64,000 bases of DNA. It comes from Mycobacterium sp. E183 (GTDB taxonomy: Bacteria > Actinomycetota > Actinomycetes > Mycobacteriales > Mycobacteriaceae). The notes beneath the pieces are model-generated. The model saw only the letters and a program-made list of their open reading frames with translations, had not been told where the DNA came from and did no database searches. The stretch spans positions 1 to 64,000 of the forward strand of contig NZ_LZJN01000138.1 in assembly GCF_001667735.1 (NCBI RefSeq). The letters are read 5' to 3'. The stretch's first letter is position 1; each line of letters starts with the position of its first letter. Of the stretch, positions 20,375 through 32,931 are shown piece by piece. The position numbers and the translations under genes were made by a program.

Positions 20375-21259
20375 GTGCTCCACTGGTTCGTTCTGCGGGT
20401 GACGCACTGGTTCGCGAACGACATCCTCGGCGGCGGCCGGTTGCCCCTGCTGTGCTGCCTGGTGGCGTTCATCCTGACCTTCTTCGTCACGCGGACGTTC
20501 GTGCGGCTCATCCGGCACCGCGCCGACGCGGGCCGGCCGGCCCGATGGTGGCACCCGCGCAACGTCCATGTCGGCGGCATCCACATCCACCACGTGACGT
20601 TCGGCGTGGTGTTGGTGTTGCTGTCCGGGCTGACGTTGGTCACCCTGTCCATCGACGGTCACGAGCCCGAATTCACCCTGTCCGCAATATTTTTCGGGAT
20701 AGGCGCGGCCCTGGTGCTCGACGAGTACGCGCTGATCCTGCACCTGTCGGACGTCTACTGGTCGGAGGACGGTCGGACGTCGGTGGACGCCGTCTTCGCC
20801 GCGGTCGGGGTGGCCGGCCTGTTGATCATGGGGCTGCACCCGCTGATGTTCTTCCTGCCGATCTGGGAGGGCACCGATTCGTGGCCGCTGCGTGCCGCGG
20901 TGGCCGGCGGCCTGGTGTTGACGCTGCCGCTGGCCGTGGTGGTGGTGCTCAAGGGCAAGGTGTGGACCGGGCTGCTCGGCATGTTCATCGTCGTCCTGCT
21001 GGTGATCGGCGCGATCCGGTTGTCGCGCCCGCACGCGCCCTGGGCCCGCTGGCGATACACCGCACAGCCGGAGAAGATGCGCCGCGCGCTGCAGCGGGAA
21101 CGGACGCTGCGTCGCCCCGTGGTGCGGGCCAAGCTGTACCTGCAGTGCGCGATCGCCGGCACCCCCGGGATGCCCGACGAGCGGGTCGTCGACGCCCAGC
21201 TGGACCACGAGGTGCACCCCGCGCCGCCGCCGACCGGGCCCATCCTGATCAGCAGATAG
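20375..21259 (+). CDS. Conserved integral membrane protein (Rv2180c-like)
   Basis: 294 aa from GTG 20375 (VLHWFVLRVTHWF). At least five hydrophobic helices lie between residues 25 and 220, with a histidine-rich loop GGIHIHHVTFG that could bind metal. A long cytosolic basic C-terminus follows from about 225. The length is as I remember for Rv2180c. No enzymatic family is recognised. It lies between envelope mannosyltransferase and RNA turnover genes; function unknown. Confidence 0.75.
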   Translation: MLHWFVLRVTHWFANDILGGGRLPLLCCLVAFILTFFVTRTFVRLIRHRADAGRPARWWHPRNVHVGGIHIHHVTFGVVLVLLSGLTLVTLSIDGHEPEFTLSAIFFGIGAALVLDEYALILHLSDVYWSEDGRTSVDAVFAAVGVAGLLIMGLHPLMFFLPIWEGTDSWPLRAAVAGGLVLTLPLAVVVVLKGKVWTGLLGMFIVVLLVIGAIRLSRPHAPWARWRYTAQPEKMRRALQRERTLRRPVVRAKLYLQCAIAGTPGMPDERVVDAQLDHEVHPAPPPTGPILISR

Positions 21260-21267
21260 GCTACTCA

Positions 21268-21279
21268 TAGGCTTTCAAG
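21268..21279 (+). promoter_or_regulatory. -10 element for a leaderless RNase AS gene
   Basis: TAGGCT at 21268-21273 followed by 6 nt and the GTG at 21280. The short gap after the previous gene (20 bp) means read-through transcription is also possible. Confidence 0.45.
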
Positions 21280-21801
21280 GTGCGGTACTTCTACGACACC
21301 GAGTTCATCGAGGACGGCCGCACCATCGAGTTGATCTCGATCGGGGTGGTGGCCGAGGACGGGCGCGAGTATTACGCCGTGTCCACGGAATTCGATCCCG
21401 AGCGCGCCGGTGGCTGGGTGCGCGCCAACGTGCTGCCCAAGCTGCCGTCCCCGGCGTCGAAGCTGTGGCGCTCACGCAGGCAGATCCGCGCGGACCTCGA
21501 GGACTTCTTAGGCGTCGACGGGGCCGACCCGATCGAGCTGTGGGCGTGGATCGGCGCCTACGACCACGTCGCCCTGTGCCAGCTGTGGGGCACGATGCCC
21601 GAGTTGCCGCGCGCGCTGCCCCGCTTCACCCGGGACCTGCGGCAATTGTGGGAGGACCGGGGGTGCCCGCCGATGCCGCCGCGGTCGCGCGACGCCCACG
21701 ACGCGCTGGTCGACGCCCGCGACCAGCTGCGGCGATACCGGCTCATCACCGCGGCGGACGCGGACGGTCCTGGCGGCGACGCGACCGGGGAGCCGGCCTG
21801 A
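21280..21801 (+). CDS. 3'-5' exoribonuclease AS (RNase AS, Rv2179c-like)
   Basis: 173 aa DEDDh nuclease. Visible metal ligands are D6 and E8 (FYDTEF), D95 (AYDH), and H140 and D145 (DAHDALVD). The characterised M. tuberculosis enzyme is a homodimer that trims 3' overhangs and prefers adenylate-containing RNA, with a role in RNA turnover and virulence. GTG start. The C-terminal 15 residues are low-complexity. It lies between the membrane gene and aroG on the same strand, but aroG has its own promoter. Confidence 0.85.
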   Translation: MRYFYDTEFIEDGRTIELISIGVVAEDGREYYAVSTEFDPERAGGWVRANVLPKLPSPASKLWRSRRQIRADLEDFLGVDGADPIELWAWIGAYDHVALCQLWGTMPELPRALPRFTRDLRQLWEDRGCPPMPPRSRDAHDALVDARDQLRRYRLITAADADGPGGDATGEPA

Positions 21802-24536
<2,735 letters not shown>

Positions 24537-24615
24537 GGGGCCATCGTAGGTGCGGCGGTGTGATTGGACGCCGGAACTTGGGTTCAATCCGCGTGGCAAG
24601 GCCTACACTTGCGCC
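24537..24615. promoter_or_regulatory. Divergent leaderless promoters, pknL / Rv2175c-like
   Basis: On the minus strand TACGAT (24543-24548) stands 6 nt before the pknL GTG. On the plus strand TACACT (24604-24609) stands 6 nt before the GTG at 24616. The symmetrical layout suggests two leaderless transcripts from a 79-bp gap. Confidence 0.55.
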
Positions 24616-25020
24616 GTGAGCAGTGTTCCTGCCGGCGACGATGTTCTGGACCCCGACGAGCCCACCTACGACCTGCCGCGGGTCGCCGAATTGCTCCGAA
24701 TCTCGGTCAGCAAGGTGCAGCAGCAGCTTCGGGAAGGCCACCTGGTCGCGGTGAAGCGGGACGGCGGCGTGGTGGTGCCGCAGGTGTTCTTCACCAAGTC
24801 CGGTGAGGTGGTCAAGAGCCTGCCGGGGCTGCTGACGATCCTGCACGACGGCGGCTACCACGACACCGAGATCGTGCGGTGGTTGTTCACCCCCGACCCG
24901 TCGCTGACGATCACCCGCGACGGCAGCCGGGATGCCGTCAGCAATGCCCGCCCCGTCGACGCCCTGCACGCGCACCAGGCGCGCGAGGTCGTGCGGCGGG
25001 CGCAGGCCATGGCCTACTGA
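24616..25020 (+). CDS. Winged-helix DNA-binding protein, PknL substrate (Rv2175c-like)
   Basis: 134 aa from the leaderless GTG. The helix-turn-helix/wing is TYDLPRVAELLRISVSKVQQ followed by LVAVKRDGGVVVPQVFF. The M. tuberculosis protein is phosphorylated by PknL on a threonine near the N-terminus, which abolishes DNA binding; the start used here keeps only a short N-terminal tail, so that site should be checked. The C-terminal half (SLPGLLTILHDGGYHDTEI to the end) is nearly invariant. Likely a transcriptional regulator of unknown target. Confidence 0.85.
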   Translation: MSSVPAGDDVLDPDEPTYDLPRVAELLRISVSKVQQQLREGHLVAVKRDGGVVVPQVFFTKSGEVVKSLPGLLTILHDGGYHDTEIVRWLFTPDPSLTITRDGSRDAVSNARPVDALHAHQAREVVRRAQAMAY

Positions 25021-25049
25021 GCGGGCCTACTGAGCCGGCCTATTGAGCC
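25011..25049 (+). repeat. Three tandem 13-bp repeats spanning a stop codon
   Basis: GGCCTACTGAGC-type units begin at 25011, 25024 and 25037, the third with one change. The first copy supplies the final Tyr and the stop codon of the winged-helix gene; the others repeat a TGA just downstream. The array fills the gap to the convergent mptA stop. Confidence 0.8.
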
Positions 25050-25053
25050 GGCA

Positions 25054-26601
25054 CTACGCCTTTTCCAGCGCGTCGTCCGCCGCGCCCGCCCGCCGGTCCG
25101 GCGCGCGGTCCAGGCTGTACCAGGCGATCAGCGCGCAGACCGTGGCCAGCGAGAAATGCAGCCACGAGTACATCCCGTGCGAGCCATCGGGTTTGAAGAT
25201 CACCATCACCCACGTCGACAGCCCGGCGATGACCGCGATCGCCCGTCGCGATTGCGCCAGCGGGGCGACCACCGCCAATGGCCAGGAGTAGTACCACGGC
25301 AGGGCCGCGGGCACGAACAGCACCACGACGAGCATCGAGACCGCGATGCCGGTCAGCGCGGCGCGGTCGTCGCGCCGGAAGCGCCACCACAGCAACGGCA
25401 GCGACACCGCGATGACCGCGATTCCGACGAGGCGGGTGATGCGCAGCATCGGGTAGAAGTGCACCACGAAGAACCCGTTGAACACGGCGTGGATGATGTT
25501 GGCGGCGGCGGTCGGCACCGTGAGCCAGTTGATGATCTTCACCGAACCGGCCAGCGCGGTCAGCCACCCCAGGCCCACCCCGGCCACGGCCGACAGGATG
25601 CCGAACACGACGCCGAAGATCAACAGCGACATCGCCGTGGCCGCCGCGAACGCCGTGGCCGGCCGGTATCCGCGGCGGTCGCGCAGGTGGCGGGTCCAGA
25701 CCCACACCATGAACGGCAGCGCGATTCCGGCGGTGGCCTTGACCGCGATGGCCACCGTGATCAGCGTCGTGCCCAGCACGTGCCGCCCGGCGAAACTCAG
25801 CGCGATGCCGGCGGCCATCAAGCCCACCATCAGCATCTCGTTGTGCACCCCGCCCATCAGATGGATGAGCACCAGCGGGTTGAGGACGCAGATCCACAGC
25901 GCCGTCGATCCGTCGGTGCCCAGGTGCCGGGCCAGCCGCGGGGTGGCCCAGATCAGCAGCGCCAGCCCCGGCAGCATGCACAGCCGCAGCAGCGCCGTTC
26001 CGGCCACCACGTTGTTGCCGACGGCCATGGTGACCAGCTTCGCCACCAGGATGAATGCCGGGCCGTAGGGGGCGGTGGTGATCGTCCAGATGGGACTTAC
26101 GTTGTCCAGCAAGCTGTTCGGGTTGGCGACCGGCCCCACCGCGTAGGGGTCGAGGCCGTCGCGCAGCAGCGCGCCCTGCGCCAGGTACGAATAGGTGTCC
26201 CGGCTGAAGACGGGCACCGAGAGCAGCAACGGCACCAGCCAGAAGCCGGTGGTGGCCTTCATCATGAACTCGGTCACCTCGCCGGCCAGCACGCGCCGGC
26301 CCAGGCGCAGCCAGGCGATCAGCATCAGGCCCACGCCCGCCCACAACACCACGGACGACAACACCAGCCCGTGGCCAAAACGCAGCCAGGACATGTGGAT
26401 CGACTCCAGCAGCGGGTCGTGTTGGCGGGTGCTGCCCGCGCCGAGGCCGCCCACCAGGATCAGCACCGAACCGAGCATGCCCAGCTTCGCCGGTCCGGAC
26501 TCCGCCGCGCCGGCGAACGCGCGCAGCTGTGAAAACCACCCGGCGCCAGCCGGTTTCGCTTCCGGCGAGTCGGACGGTGGGGTGTGCGTCGGCGTCGTCA
26601 T
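25054..26601 (-). CDS. mptA: Alpha-(1->6)-mannopyranosyltransferase
   Basis: 515 aa GT-C enzyme with about 12 membrane helices. It extends the alpha-(1->6) mannan core of lipomannan using polyprenol-phosphate mannose on the periplasmic side. The first outer loop contains SRDTYSYLAQGALLR, the acidic motif typical of GT87-type enzymes, and further loops include NPLVLIHLMGG. The cytosolic N-terminus is Pro/Thr/Glu-rich. The start ATG is 4 bp from the idsA2 stop, so the two form an operon. Matches Rv2174. Confidence 0.9.
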   Translation of the reverse strand: MTTPTHTPPSDSPEAKPAGAGWFSQLRAFAGAAESGPAKLGMLGSVLILVGGLGAGSTRQHDPLLESIHMSWLRFGHGLVLSSVVLWAGVGLMLIAWLRLGRRVLAGEVTEFMMKATTGFWLVPLLLSVPVFSRDTYSYLAQGALLRDGLDPYAVGPVANPNSLLDNVSPIWTITTAPYGPAFILVAKLVTMAVGNNVVAGTALLRLCMLPGLALLIWATPRLARHLGTDGSTALWICVLNPLVLIHLMGGVHNEMLMVGLMAAGIALSFAGRHVLGTTLITVAIAVKATAGIALPFMVWVWTRHLRDRRGYRPATAFAAATAMSLLIFGVVFGILSAVAGVGLGWLTALAGSVKIINWLTVPTAAANIIHAVFNGFFVVHFYPMLRITRLVGIAVIAVSLPLLWWRFRRDDRAALTGIAVSMLVVVLFVPAALPWYYSWPLAVVAPLAQSRRAIAVIAGLSTWVMVIFKPDGSHGMYSWLHFSLATVCALIAWYSLDRAPDRRAGAADDALEKA

Positions 26602-26605
26602 CGGC

Positions 26606-27841
<1,236 letters not shown>

Positions 27842-27842
27842 C

Positions 27843-27854
27843 TATGCTGGCGGG
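27843..27854 (+). promoter_or_regulatory. -10 element for a leaderless short ORF before the MetF-like gene
   Basis: TATGCT at 27843-27848 followed by 6 nt and GTG 27855, which opens a 22-codon ORF rather than the annotated gene. The same transcript must also carry the MetF-like gene. Confidence 0.55.
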
Positions 27855-27923
27855 GTGTCGGAGCCGCCCGCTGTGCGGCCGGGAGACGCCCCAAGCATCG
27901 TCGGATGGAGAGAAGCCGCGTGA
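27855..27923 (+). CDS. Predicted 22-aa leaderless upstream peptide
   Basis: GTG 27855 follows a -10 hexamer by 6 nt. The frame reads VSEPPAVRPGDAPSIVGWREAA and ends in a TGA that overlaps GTG 27920 (GTGA), the start of the MetF-like protein. This is the layout of leaderless upstream ORFs that couple ribosomes onto the next gene. It contains no run of Cys or Trp codons that would suggest a simple attenuator. It is too short for homology judgement. Confidence 0.45.
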   Translation: MSEPPAVRPGDAPSIVGWREAA

Positions 27924-28816
27924 CACTCAACACCATTGCGCTCGAGCTGGTGCCGCCGAACGCCGACGAAGGCCGCGAGCGGGCGCTCGAGGACGCGCGA
28001 AAGGTGGTGCAGTACTCGGCGGAAACCGGTCTGGCAGGCCGGCTGCGGCACGTGATGATCCCCGGCATCATCGCTGAGGACGACGACCGTCCCATCGTGA
28101 TGAAGCCCAAACTCGACGTGCTGGACTTCTGGTCCATGGTCAAGCCCGAGCTGCCGGGATTCCATGGCCTGTGCACCCAGGTCACCGCCTTCTCCGACGA
28201 GCCGACCTTGCGGCGGCGGCTGACCGATCTGCGCGCGGCCGGGATGGAAGGCGTGGTCTTCGTCGGCGTCCCGCGCACGATGAACGACGGCGAAGGCTCC
28301 GGCGTCGCGCCCACGGACGCCCTGTCGATCTACCGTGAGCTCGTGCCCAACCGCGGCGTCATCCTGATACCCACCCGCGAGGGGGAGCACGGCCGGTTCA
28401 ACTTCAAGTGCGATCAGGGCGCCACCTACGGCATGACCCAGCTGTTGTACTCCGACGCGATCGTCGGCTTCCTGCGCGAATTCGCCGAAACCACCGATCA
28501 CCGGCCGGAGATCCTGCTGTCCTTCGGCTTCGTCCCCAAGATGGAGGGCCGGGTCGGCCTGATCAACTGGCTGATTCAGGACCCGGGTAACGCGGCGGTG
28601 GCCGACGAGCAGGAGTTCGTCAAGCGGTTGGCCGCCAGCGAACCGCCCCAGAAGCGTCAGCTCATGACCGACCTCTACAAGCGCGTGATCGACGGGGTGG
28701 CCGAGCTGGGGTTCCCGCTGAGCATCCACCTCGAGGCCACCTACGGGGTGTCGGCGCCCGCCTTCCAGACGTTCGCGGAGATGCTGGCGTACTGGTCGCC
28801 CGCCCAGTACAGCTAG
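27920..28816 (+). CDS. Methylenetetrahydrofolate reductase-like protein (Rv2172c-like)
   Basis: 298 aa from GTG 27920 (VTLNTIALELVPPN); ATG 27905 would add five residues. TIM-barrel pattern with strands at IALELVPP, VVFVGVPR and EILLSFGFVP and a helical C-terminus. In M. tuberculosis Rv2172c has been described as an unusual MetF active without the usual flavin; I recall this but cannot confirm it. The likely role is making 5-methyl-THF for methionine synthesis. Its start overlaps the short upstream ORF by 4 bp, and its stop shares a CTAG with lppM. Confidence 0.7.
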   Translation: MTLNTIALELVPPNADEGRERALEDARKVVQYSAETGLAGRLRHVMIPGIIAEDDDRPIVMKPKLDVLDFWSMVKPELPGFHGLCTQVTAFSDEPTLRRRLTDLRAAGMEGVVFVGVPRTMNDGEGSGVAPTDALSIYRELVPNRGVILIPTREGEHGRFNFKCDQGATYGMTQLLYSDAIVGFLREFAETTDHRPEILLSFGFVPKMEGRVGLINWLIQDPGNAAVADEQEFVKRLAASEPPQKRQLMTDLYKRVIDGVAELGFPLSIHLEATYGVSAPAFQTFAEMLAYWSPAQYS

Positions 28817-29532
28817 CTCGGCGGCTGGTCCCGCGGTGCGGTGAACCGCGGGGAACGATCGCGGTTCATCCAGGCCAGCAGCGCGACGACGCCGGCCGCG
28901 GCGAACGACGCGATGCCCAGCCACACGCCCGCCCCGGTGAATGACCGCGTGTTCGGGTCGGTGTAGCGGGCCTGAGCCGTCATCGTGCTCACGACGCCCG
29001 GCTTGAGCTTCCAGGACACCACCGTGGACTCGACCCGGTCGCCGTTGGTGGACGTCACCACGCCGGGGAAGGCGACGGTCAGCTCGACGTCGGCTTCGGA
29101 ATCGGTCAGCGAGGTCAGGTCAGCGCGGCCCTCGAGGATGACCAGGTTGCCGCTGCGCCGCAGGGACAGGTTCACCCCCTGCGCATCGGAGTTCATGTTG
29201 GCCAGCTGCGGCAACTCGGCGAACGTCAGGTCCGAGAACACCGCCTGCGATCCCACGTAGCCGTCGCTGTCGTAGTTCGACACCGCCACCTTCTGGCTGA
29301 ACGGCAGGTTGTTGCTGTCGAGCTGGGGGCCGGTGTCCTTGGGCGTCTTGGGTTTAGCGGCGGCGACGATCTCCCCGGACACCAGGTCGTCGGGGGAGAC
29401 GGTGAGCGACGCCCTGACCCGCAGGCAGCCGGTGGCCAGCGGCACCAGCATGAGCAGCATCGCGATGGCCACCAGGCGGCGGCGCCGAGCGGTGAATCCG
29501 CGGGATCTTGGCGGGGAGAGGCTGGCGCGCAC
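28813..29532 (-). CDS. lppM: Lipoprotein LppM
   Basis: 239 aa from GTG 29532. Basic n-region (RGFTARRRR), hydrophobic core, then lipobox PLATGC with C36 as the acylation site. A beta-rich ectodomain (about 37-200) is followed by a C-terminal membrane helix (WLGIASFAAAGVVALLAW) and a short charged tail, so it is held by both lipid and helix. The M. tuberculosis homologue (Rv2171) affects phagosome handling and binds PIM-like lipids according to published structural work. Confidence 0.85.
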   Translation of the reverse strand: MRASLSPPRSRGFTARRRRLVAIAMLLMLVPLATGCLRVRASLTVSPDDLVSGEIVAAAKPKTPKDTGPQLDSNNLPFSQKVAVSNYDSDGYVGSQAVFSDLTFAELPQLANMNSDAQGVNLSLRRSGNLVILEGRADLTSLTDSEADVELTVAFPGVVTSTNGDRVESTVVSWKLKPGVVSTMTAQARYTDPNTRSFTGAGVWLGIASFAAAGVVALLAWMNRDRSPRFTAPRDQPPS

Positions 29533-29600
29533 CAGGTCATCGTGCCAGATTCGGCGCGCCGCCAGCGCGGGTCCGCCCGGGCGCGCCCGCGATCCGGCGA

Positions 29601-30209
29601 TCACAGCGGGAGCTTGCGGCCCAGGATCGCGAATGCGCGCGGGTCACCGGCGAAATGGTAGCCGCGGATCACGTCGGTGAAGCCCAGCCGGCGGTACAAC
29701 CGCCAGGCCCGGTTCGGTTCGCCGTTGGTCTCGGGCGTGGACAGCAGGACGTTCTCTTCGGCTCGACCGGCGAGCAGCCGCCGGGCCAGCGCCTCGCCGA
29801 GGCCGCGACCCTGCGCGCGCGGGTGGATGTGCAGCTCGGTCAACTCGAAGTAACTGTTCATCAGCCCGGCGATCTCCTGCGCCGGCCGGCCGCCCCGTTG
29901 CAGTCCGAGGACGACCTGCTGCTGCCACCACTGCCCGGGTGCCCCGGGGTACCCGTAGGCGATGCCGAGCAGCGGGGCGTTGCTCAATTCGGCCGCCGAC
30001 GGGACCGCGCCGTCCGCGCCCTCGGCCGGCTCGGCGTCCACGACGCCCACCCCTTGCCAGCCCCGCCGGCGGATGTGCTCGAGCCACATCGCGGCGCGCT
30101 GGTTCTCGGTGCCGCGTGGGTACCGCATCGCGTCGACATACACCTTCAGGGCCTCGCCCAGACGGCGCTCCATATCGGTGGGCGGCAGATCGATGAGGAA
30201 TATCGCCAC
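29601..30209 (-). CDS. GNAT-family N-acetyltransferase (Rv2170-like)
   Basis: 202 aa from GTG 30209, chosen because it follows GAGGAGG by about 9 nt and begins VAIFLIDLPPTDMERR like the homologue I recall. Acetyl-CoA loop: LHIHPRAQGRGLGEALARRLL; C-terminal RLYRRLGFTDVIRG. Cytosolic. Rv2170 has been reported to acetylate isoniazid and metabolic enzymes; the physiological substrate here is not evident. Upstream of lppM on the same strand with a 68-bp gap. Confidence 0.8.
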   Translation of the reverse strand: MAIFLIDLPPTDMERRLGEALKVYVDAMRYPRGTENQRAAMWLEHIRRRGWQGVGVVDAEPAEGADGAVPSAAELSNAPLLGIAYGYPGAPGQWWQQQVVLGLQRGGRPAQEIAGLMNSYFELTELHIHPRAQGRGLGEALARRLLAGRAEENVLLSTPETNGEPNRAWRLYRRLGFTDVIRGYHFAGDPRAFAILGRKLPL

Positions 30210-30535
30210 TCGCGGTGTCCTCCTCACCCTGTGCTCGCATGCCGGCGTTCACGTTGTCGCGCGGCCCGCGCCGCCACCGCCATTATCGGACGCGTGGGGA
30301 GGCCGTCCGGCGGGCGGTCGCGGCAACGAACCGCCCACCCATCCCGGCTGGGGAAGCCGGTTGTAGCGCACGGCCGTTCCGGCTCCGACGGGGGCACGGC
30401 CGGGGCCAGGATAGAATCGCCACCGAACCAGTGGTATGGCGCAGATTGACCTCGTATCATTTCAGTTAGTTGCCCTACAACGGGCATCCGCGTGTTATCG
30501 ATAGATACGCGTCAACTGTCGGCAAGGAGGGACGA
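30210..30535. promoter_or_regulatory. Divergent intergenic region, GNAT / DUF3040 genes
   Basis: 326 bp without a convincing gene. It includes TAGAAT-like sequence near 30412, an A/T-rich stretch at about 30450-30475, an interrupted palindrome CGCGT...ACGCG around a central TATCGATA near 30490-30512, and AAGGAGG at 30524-30530 serving the ATG at 30536. Promoters for both divergent genes must lie here, but no single one is certain. Confidence 0.35.
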
Positions 30536-30940
30536 ATGCCACTCTCCGATCATGAGCAGCGGATGCTCGATCAGATCGAGAGCGCTCTCTACGCCGAAGA
30601 TCCCAAGTTCGCGTCGAGCGTCCGCGGCGGAGGGTTGCGCGCGCCCACCGCGCGCCGCCGCCTGCAGGGCGCGGCCCTGTTCGTGATCGGCCTCGCGATG
30701 CTGGTTTCCGGGGTGGCGTTCAAGGCCACCATGATCGGAAACTTCCCGATTCTCAGCGTCTTCGGGTTCATCGTGATGTTCGGTGGCGTGGTGTTCGCCA
30801 TCACGGGTCCACGGTTGTCCGGCCGCCCCGACCACCCCGGCTCGGCGCCCGGCTCGCTGCGGCAGCGCCGCAACAAGGGCGGCGGGGGTTCGTTCACCAG
30901 TCGCATGGAAGACCGGTTCCGCCGCCGCTTCGACGACTAG
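30536..30940 (+). CDS. DUF3040 membrane protein (Rv2169c-like)
   Basis: 134 aa. The N-terminal motif MPLSDHEQRMLDQIESAL is the DUF3040 signature. Two membrane helices (about 42-62 and 68-92) and a basic C-terminal tail follow. A near-perfect AAGGAGG lies 5 nt upstream of the ATG, so translation should be strong. It lies just before the division cluster in the same direction, and such genes recur beside dcw clusters of actinobacteria; role unknown. Confidence 0.8.
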   Translation: MPLSDHEQRMLDQIESALYAEDPKFASSVRGGGLRAPTARRRLQGAALFVIGLAMLVSGVAFKATMIGNFPILSVFGFIVMFGGVVFAITGPRLSGRPDHPGSAPGSLRQRRNKGGGGSFTSRMEDRFRRRFDD

Positions 30941-31367
30941 CGGTCTCGCCAACGAATCTGGGGTAGCCACCGGGCTCCCCCTTTTTCATGTCTGTTTCGT
31001 AGCCGGGCGCGCCGTCATCGTCACAGATTGATCCGGCTCGGCTGAGTATCGCCGGGCCGGTGATGCGGTTTTGAGGCCGGATCGAGCCGCAACCGTGCTT
31101 TGGCGCAGGAGTTGAGCCCCACCGCGCCCCACCGAGTGCCTCCACTTCGCCCCACATCGTGGCCTGTGCGGCTTTGAGCTGCGGTTTCCTACCTTCTACT
31201 GGAATGCGAGGCGGGGCCCGGTGGGTCCGGGTGCGATGGCATGTGCGCCCATGGGTGGCGGATAACCCGGAAAAGTCCGCCACGACACTCTCGGAATGGG
31301 GCGAAGTGGGGGATTGTGGGGTATGGTGGCCACAGTGTTTGGGTGACCCCGAGTGGGAGGTGAGCCG
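30941..31367 (+). promoter_or_regulatory. dcw-cluster upstream region
   Basis: 427 bp between the DUF3040 gene and mraZ with no supportable gene. It holds the MraZ boxes (listed separately), the mraZ ribosome site GGGAGG at 31355-31360, and in its first half two CCCCA pentamers 10 bp apart (31117-31121 and 31127-31131), which read as TGGGG on the minus strand. In M. tuberculosis H37Rv an IS6110 copy occupies this interval as I recall; none is present here. Confidence 0.5.
31297..31331 (+). promoter_or_regulatory. MraZ-binding boxes (TGGGG direct repeats)
   Basis: TGGGG begins at 31297, 31307 and 31317, each separated by 5 nt, with a weaker TGGCC at 31327. This is the TGGGN-N5 repeat pattern known to bind the MraZ dodecamer in E. 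coli and elsewhere. The site ends about 40 bp before the mraZ start, so autorepression of the cluster promoter is expected. Confidence 0.8.
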
Positions 31368-31799
31368 GTGTTTCTCGGCACCTACACGCCCAAACTCGAC
31401 GACAAAGGGCGGCTCACGTTGCCCGCCAAATTTCGCGACGCGCTGGCAGGGGGGTTGATGGTCACCAAGAGCCAGGACCACAGCCTCGCCGTCTACCCGC
31501 GGGGCGAATTCGAGCAGCTCGCGCGCCGGGCGAGCAAGGCGTCGAGGAGCAACCCCGACGCCAGGGCGTTCCTGCGCAACCTCGCCGCCGGCACCGACGA
31601 GCAGCATCCCGACGCGCAGGGCCGCATCACACTGTCGGCTGACCACCGCCGCTACGCGAACCTCTCCAAGGATTGCGTGGTGATCGGAGCGGTCGACTAC
31701 CTCGAGATCTGGGATGCGCAAGCCTGGCAGGACTACCAGCAGACCCACGAAGAGAACTTCTCCGCGGCCAGCGATGAAGCACTCGGCGACATCATCTGA
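31368..31799 (+). CDS. mraZ: Transcriptional regulator MraZ
   Basis: 143 aa, two SpoVT/AbrB-type half-domains: [22 protein letters not shown] (5-25) and the second [18 protein letters not shown] (about 85-102). It forms ring-shaped oligomers that bind spaced TGGGN boxes and control the dcw operon. GTG 31368 with GGGAGG 8 nt upstream. First gene of the cluster; its end overlaps rsmH, so the methyltransferase is co-expressed. The boxes just upstream imply autoregulation. Confidence 0.95.
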   Translation: MFLGTYTPKLDDKGRLTLPAKFRDALAGGLMVTKSQDHSLAVYPRGEFEQLARRASKASRSNPDARAFLRNLAAGTDEQHPDAQGRITLSADHRRYANLSKDCVVIGAVDYLEIWDAQAWQDYQQTHEENFSAASDEALGDII

Positions 31800-32931
31800 G
31801 GCGCACGCCCGTGCAACGTGGCCTCTGCCCGAACCGACCCTGGCGTACTTCCCCAACGCCAGGTTCGTGCCTTCGGACAGGGACCTCGATGCAGGGGCGT
31901 CTCGCCGGACCCGGGGAGGCGTTGCGGTGGCTGACGATTCGGGCGACTTCGGACACGTACCCGTCCTGCTGCAGCGCTGCGTCGAACTGCTGACCCCCGC
32001 GCTGACCCGTCACCATGCCGACGGGTCGGGGGCCGTCCTGCTCGATGCCACCCTGGGCGCGGGCGGGCATGCCGAGCGGTTCCTGACCGACCTGCCCGGG
32101 CTGCGGTTGATCGGACTCGACCGCGACCCCAGCGCGCTGGAAATCGCCGGCGACCGGTTGGCGCGATTCGCCGACCGCGTCACGCTGGTGCACAGCCGCT
32201 ACGACGGCCTCACCGCGGCACTGGCCGAATCCGGTTACGACACAGTCGGATCGCTCGACGGGATGCTGTTCGACCTCGGGGTGTCGTCCATGCAGCTCGA
32301 CCGCGCCGAGCGGGGCTTCGCCTACGCGCAGGACGCGCCGCTGGACATGCGGATGGATCCCGAGTCGCCGTTGACGGCGGCCGACATCCTCAACACCTAC
32401 GACGAAGCCGCGCTGGCGGACATCCTGCACCGCTACGGCGAGGAACGGTTCGCGCGCCGGATCGCCGCGCAGATCGTGCGCCAGCGCGCCCGCGCACCCT
32501 TCACGTCGACCGCGGAGCTGGTAGCCCTGCTCTACCAAGCGATTCCGGCCCCGGCCCGGCGGACCGGGGGCCACCCGGCCAAGCGCACCTTCCAGGCCCT
32601 GCGGATCGCGGTCAACGACGAGTTGGACTCTTTGCGCAGCGCGATCCCGGCCGGGCTGGACGCGCTCGCCGTCGGCGGGCGCATGGTGGTGCTGGCCTAC
32701 CAGTCCCTGGAGGACCGGATCGTCAAGCGGTTGTTCGCCGAAGCGGTCGCGTCCCGCACGCCGGTGGATCTGCCGGTCGAGCTTCCCGGCCACGAGCCGC
32801 GATTCCGGTCGCTCACGCACGGCGCCGAACGCGCGGACGCCGCCGAGGTCGAACGCAATCCGCGCAGCGCCGCGGTGCGACTACGCGCCGTGCAACGGGT
32901 CCAGCAGGCAACCGGAAAGGGCGACGCATGA
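31774..32931 (+). CDS. rsmH: 16S rRNA (cytosine-1402-N4)-methyltransferase
   Basis: 385 aa. SAM-binding motif [15 protein letters not shown], acidic LIGLDRDP, then [11 protein letters not shown] and the RAERGFAY signature of the MraW family. It methylates C1402 in the ribosomal P site. ATG 31774 was used because the segment [10 protein letters not shown] upstream of the catalytic domain is shared with the M. tuberculosis protein; GTG 31932 with a GGGGAGG ribosome site would give a shorter form. It overlaps mraZ by 26 bp and the next gene by 4 bp. Confidence 0.9.
   Translation: MKHSATSSEAHARATWPLPEPTLAYFPNARFVPSDRDLDAGASRRTRGGVAVADDSGDFGHVPVLLQRCVELLTPALTRHHADGSGAVLLDATLGAGGHAERFLTDLPGLRLIGLDRDPSALEIAGDRLARFADRVTLVHSRYDGLTAALAESGYDTVGSLDGMLFDLGVSSMQLDRAERGFAYAQDAPLDMRMDPESPLTAADILNTYDEAALADILHRYGEERFARRIAAQIVRQRARAPFTSTAELVALLYQAIPAPARRTGGHPAKRTFQALRIAVNDELDSLRSAIPAGLDALAVGGRMVVLAYQSLEDRIVKRLFAEAVASRTPVDLPVELPGHEPRFRSLTHGAERADAAEVERNPRSAAVRLRAVQRVQQATGKGDA

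Noticed and set aside
31327..31331. A full fourth MraZ box
   Set aside because: The sequence is TGGCC, keeping spacing but not the TGGG core; noted only as a degenerate extension.
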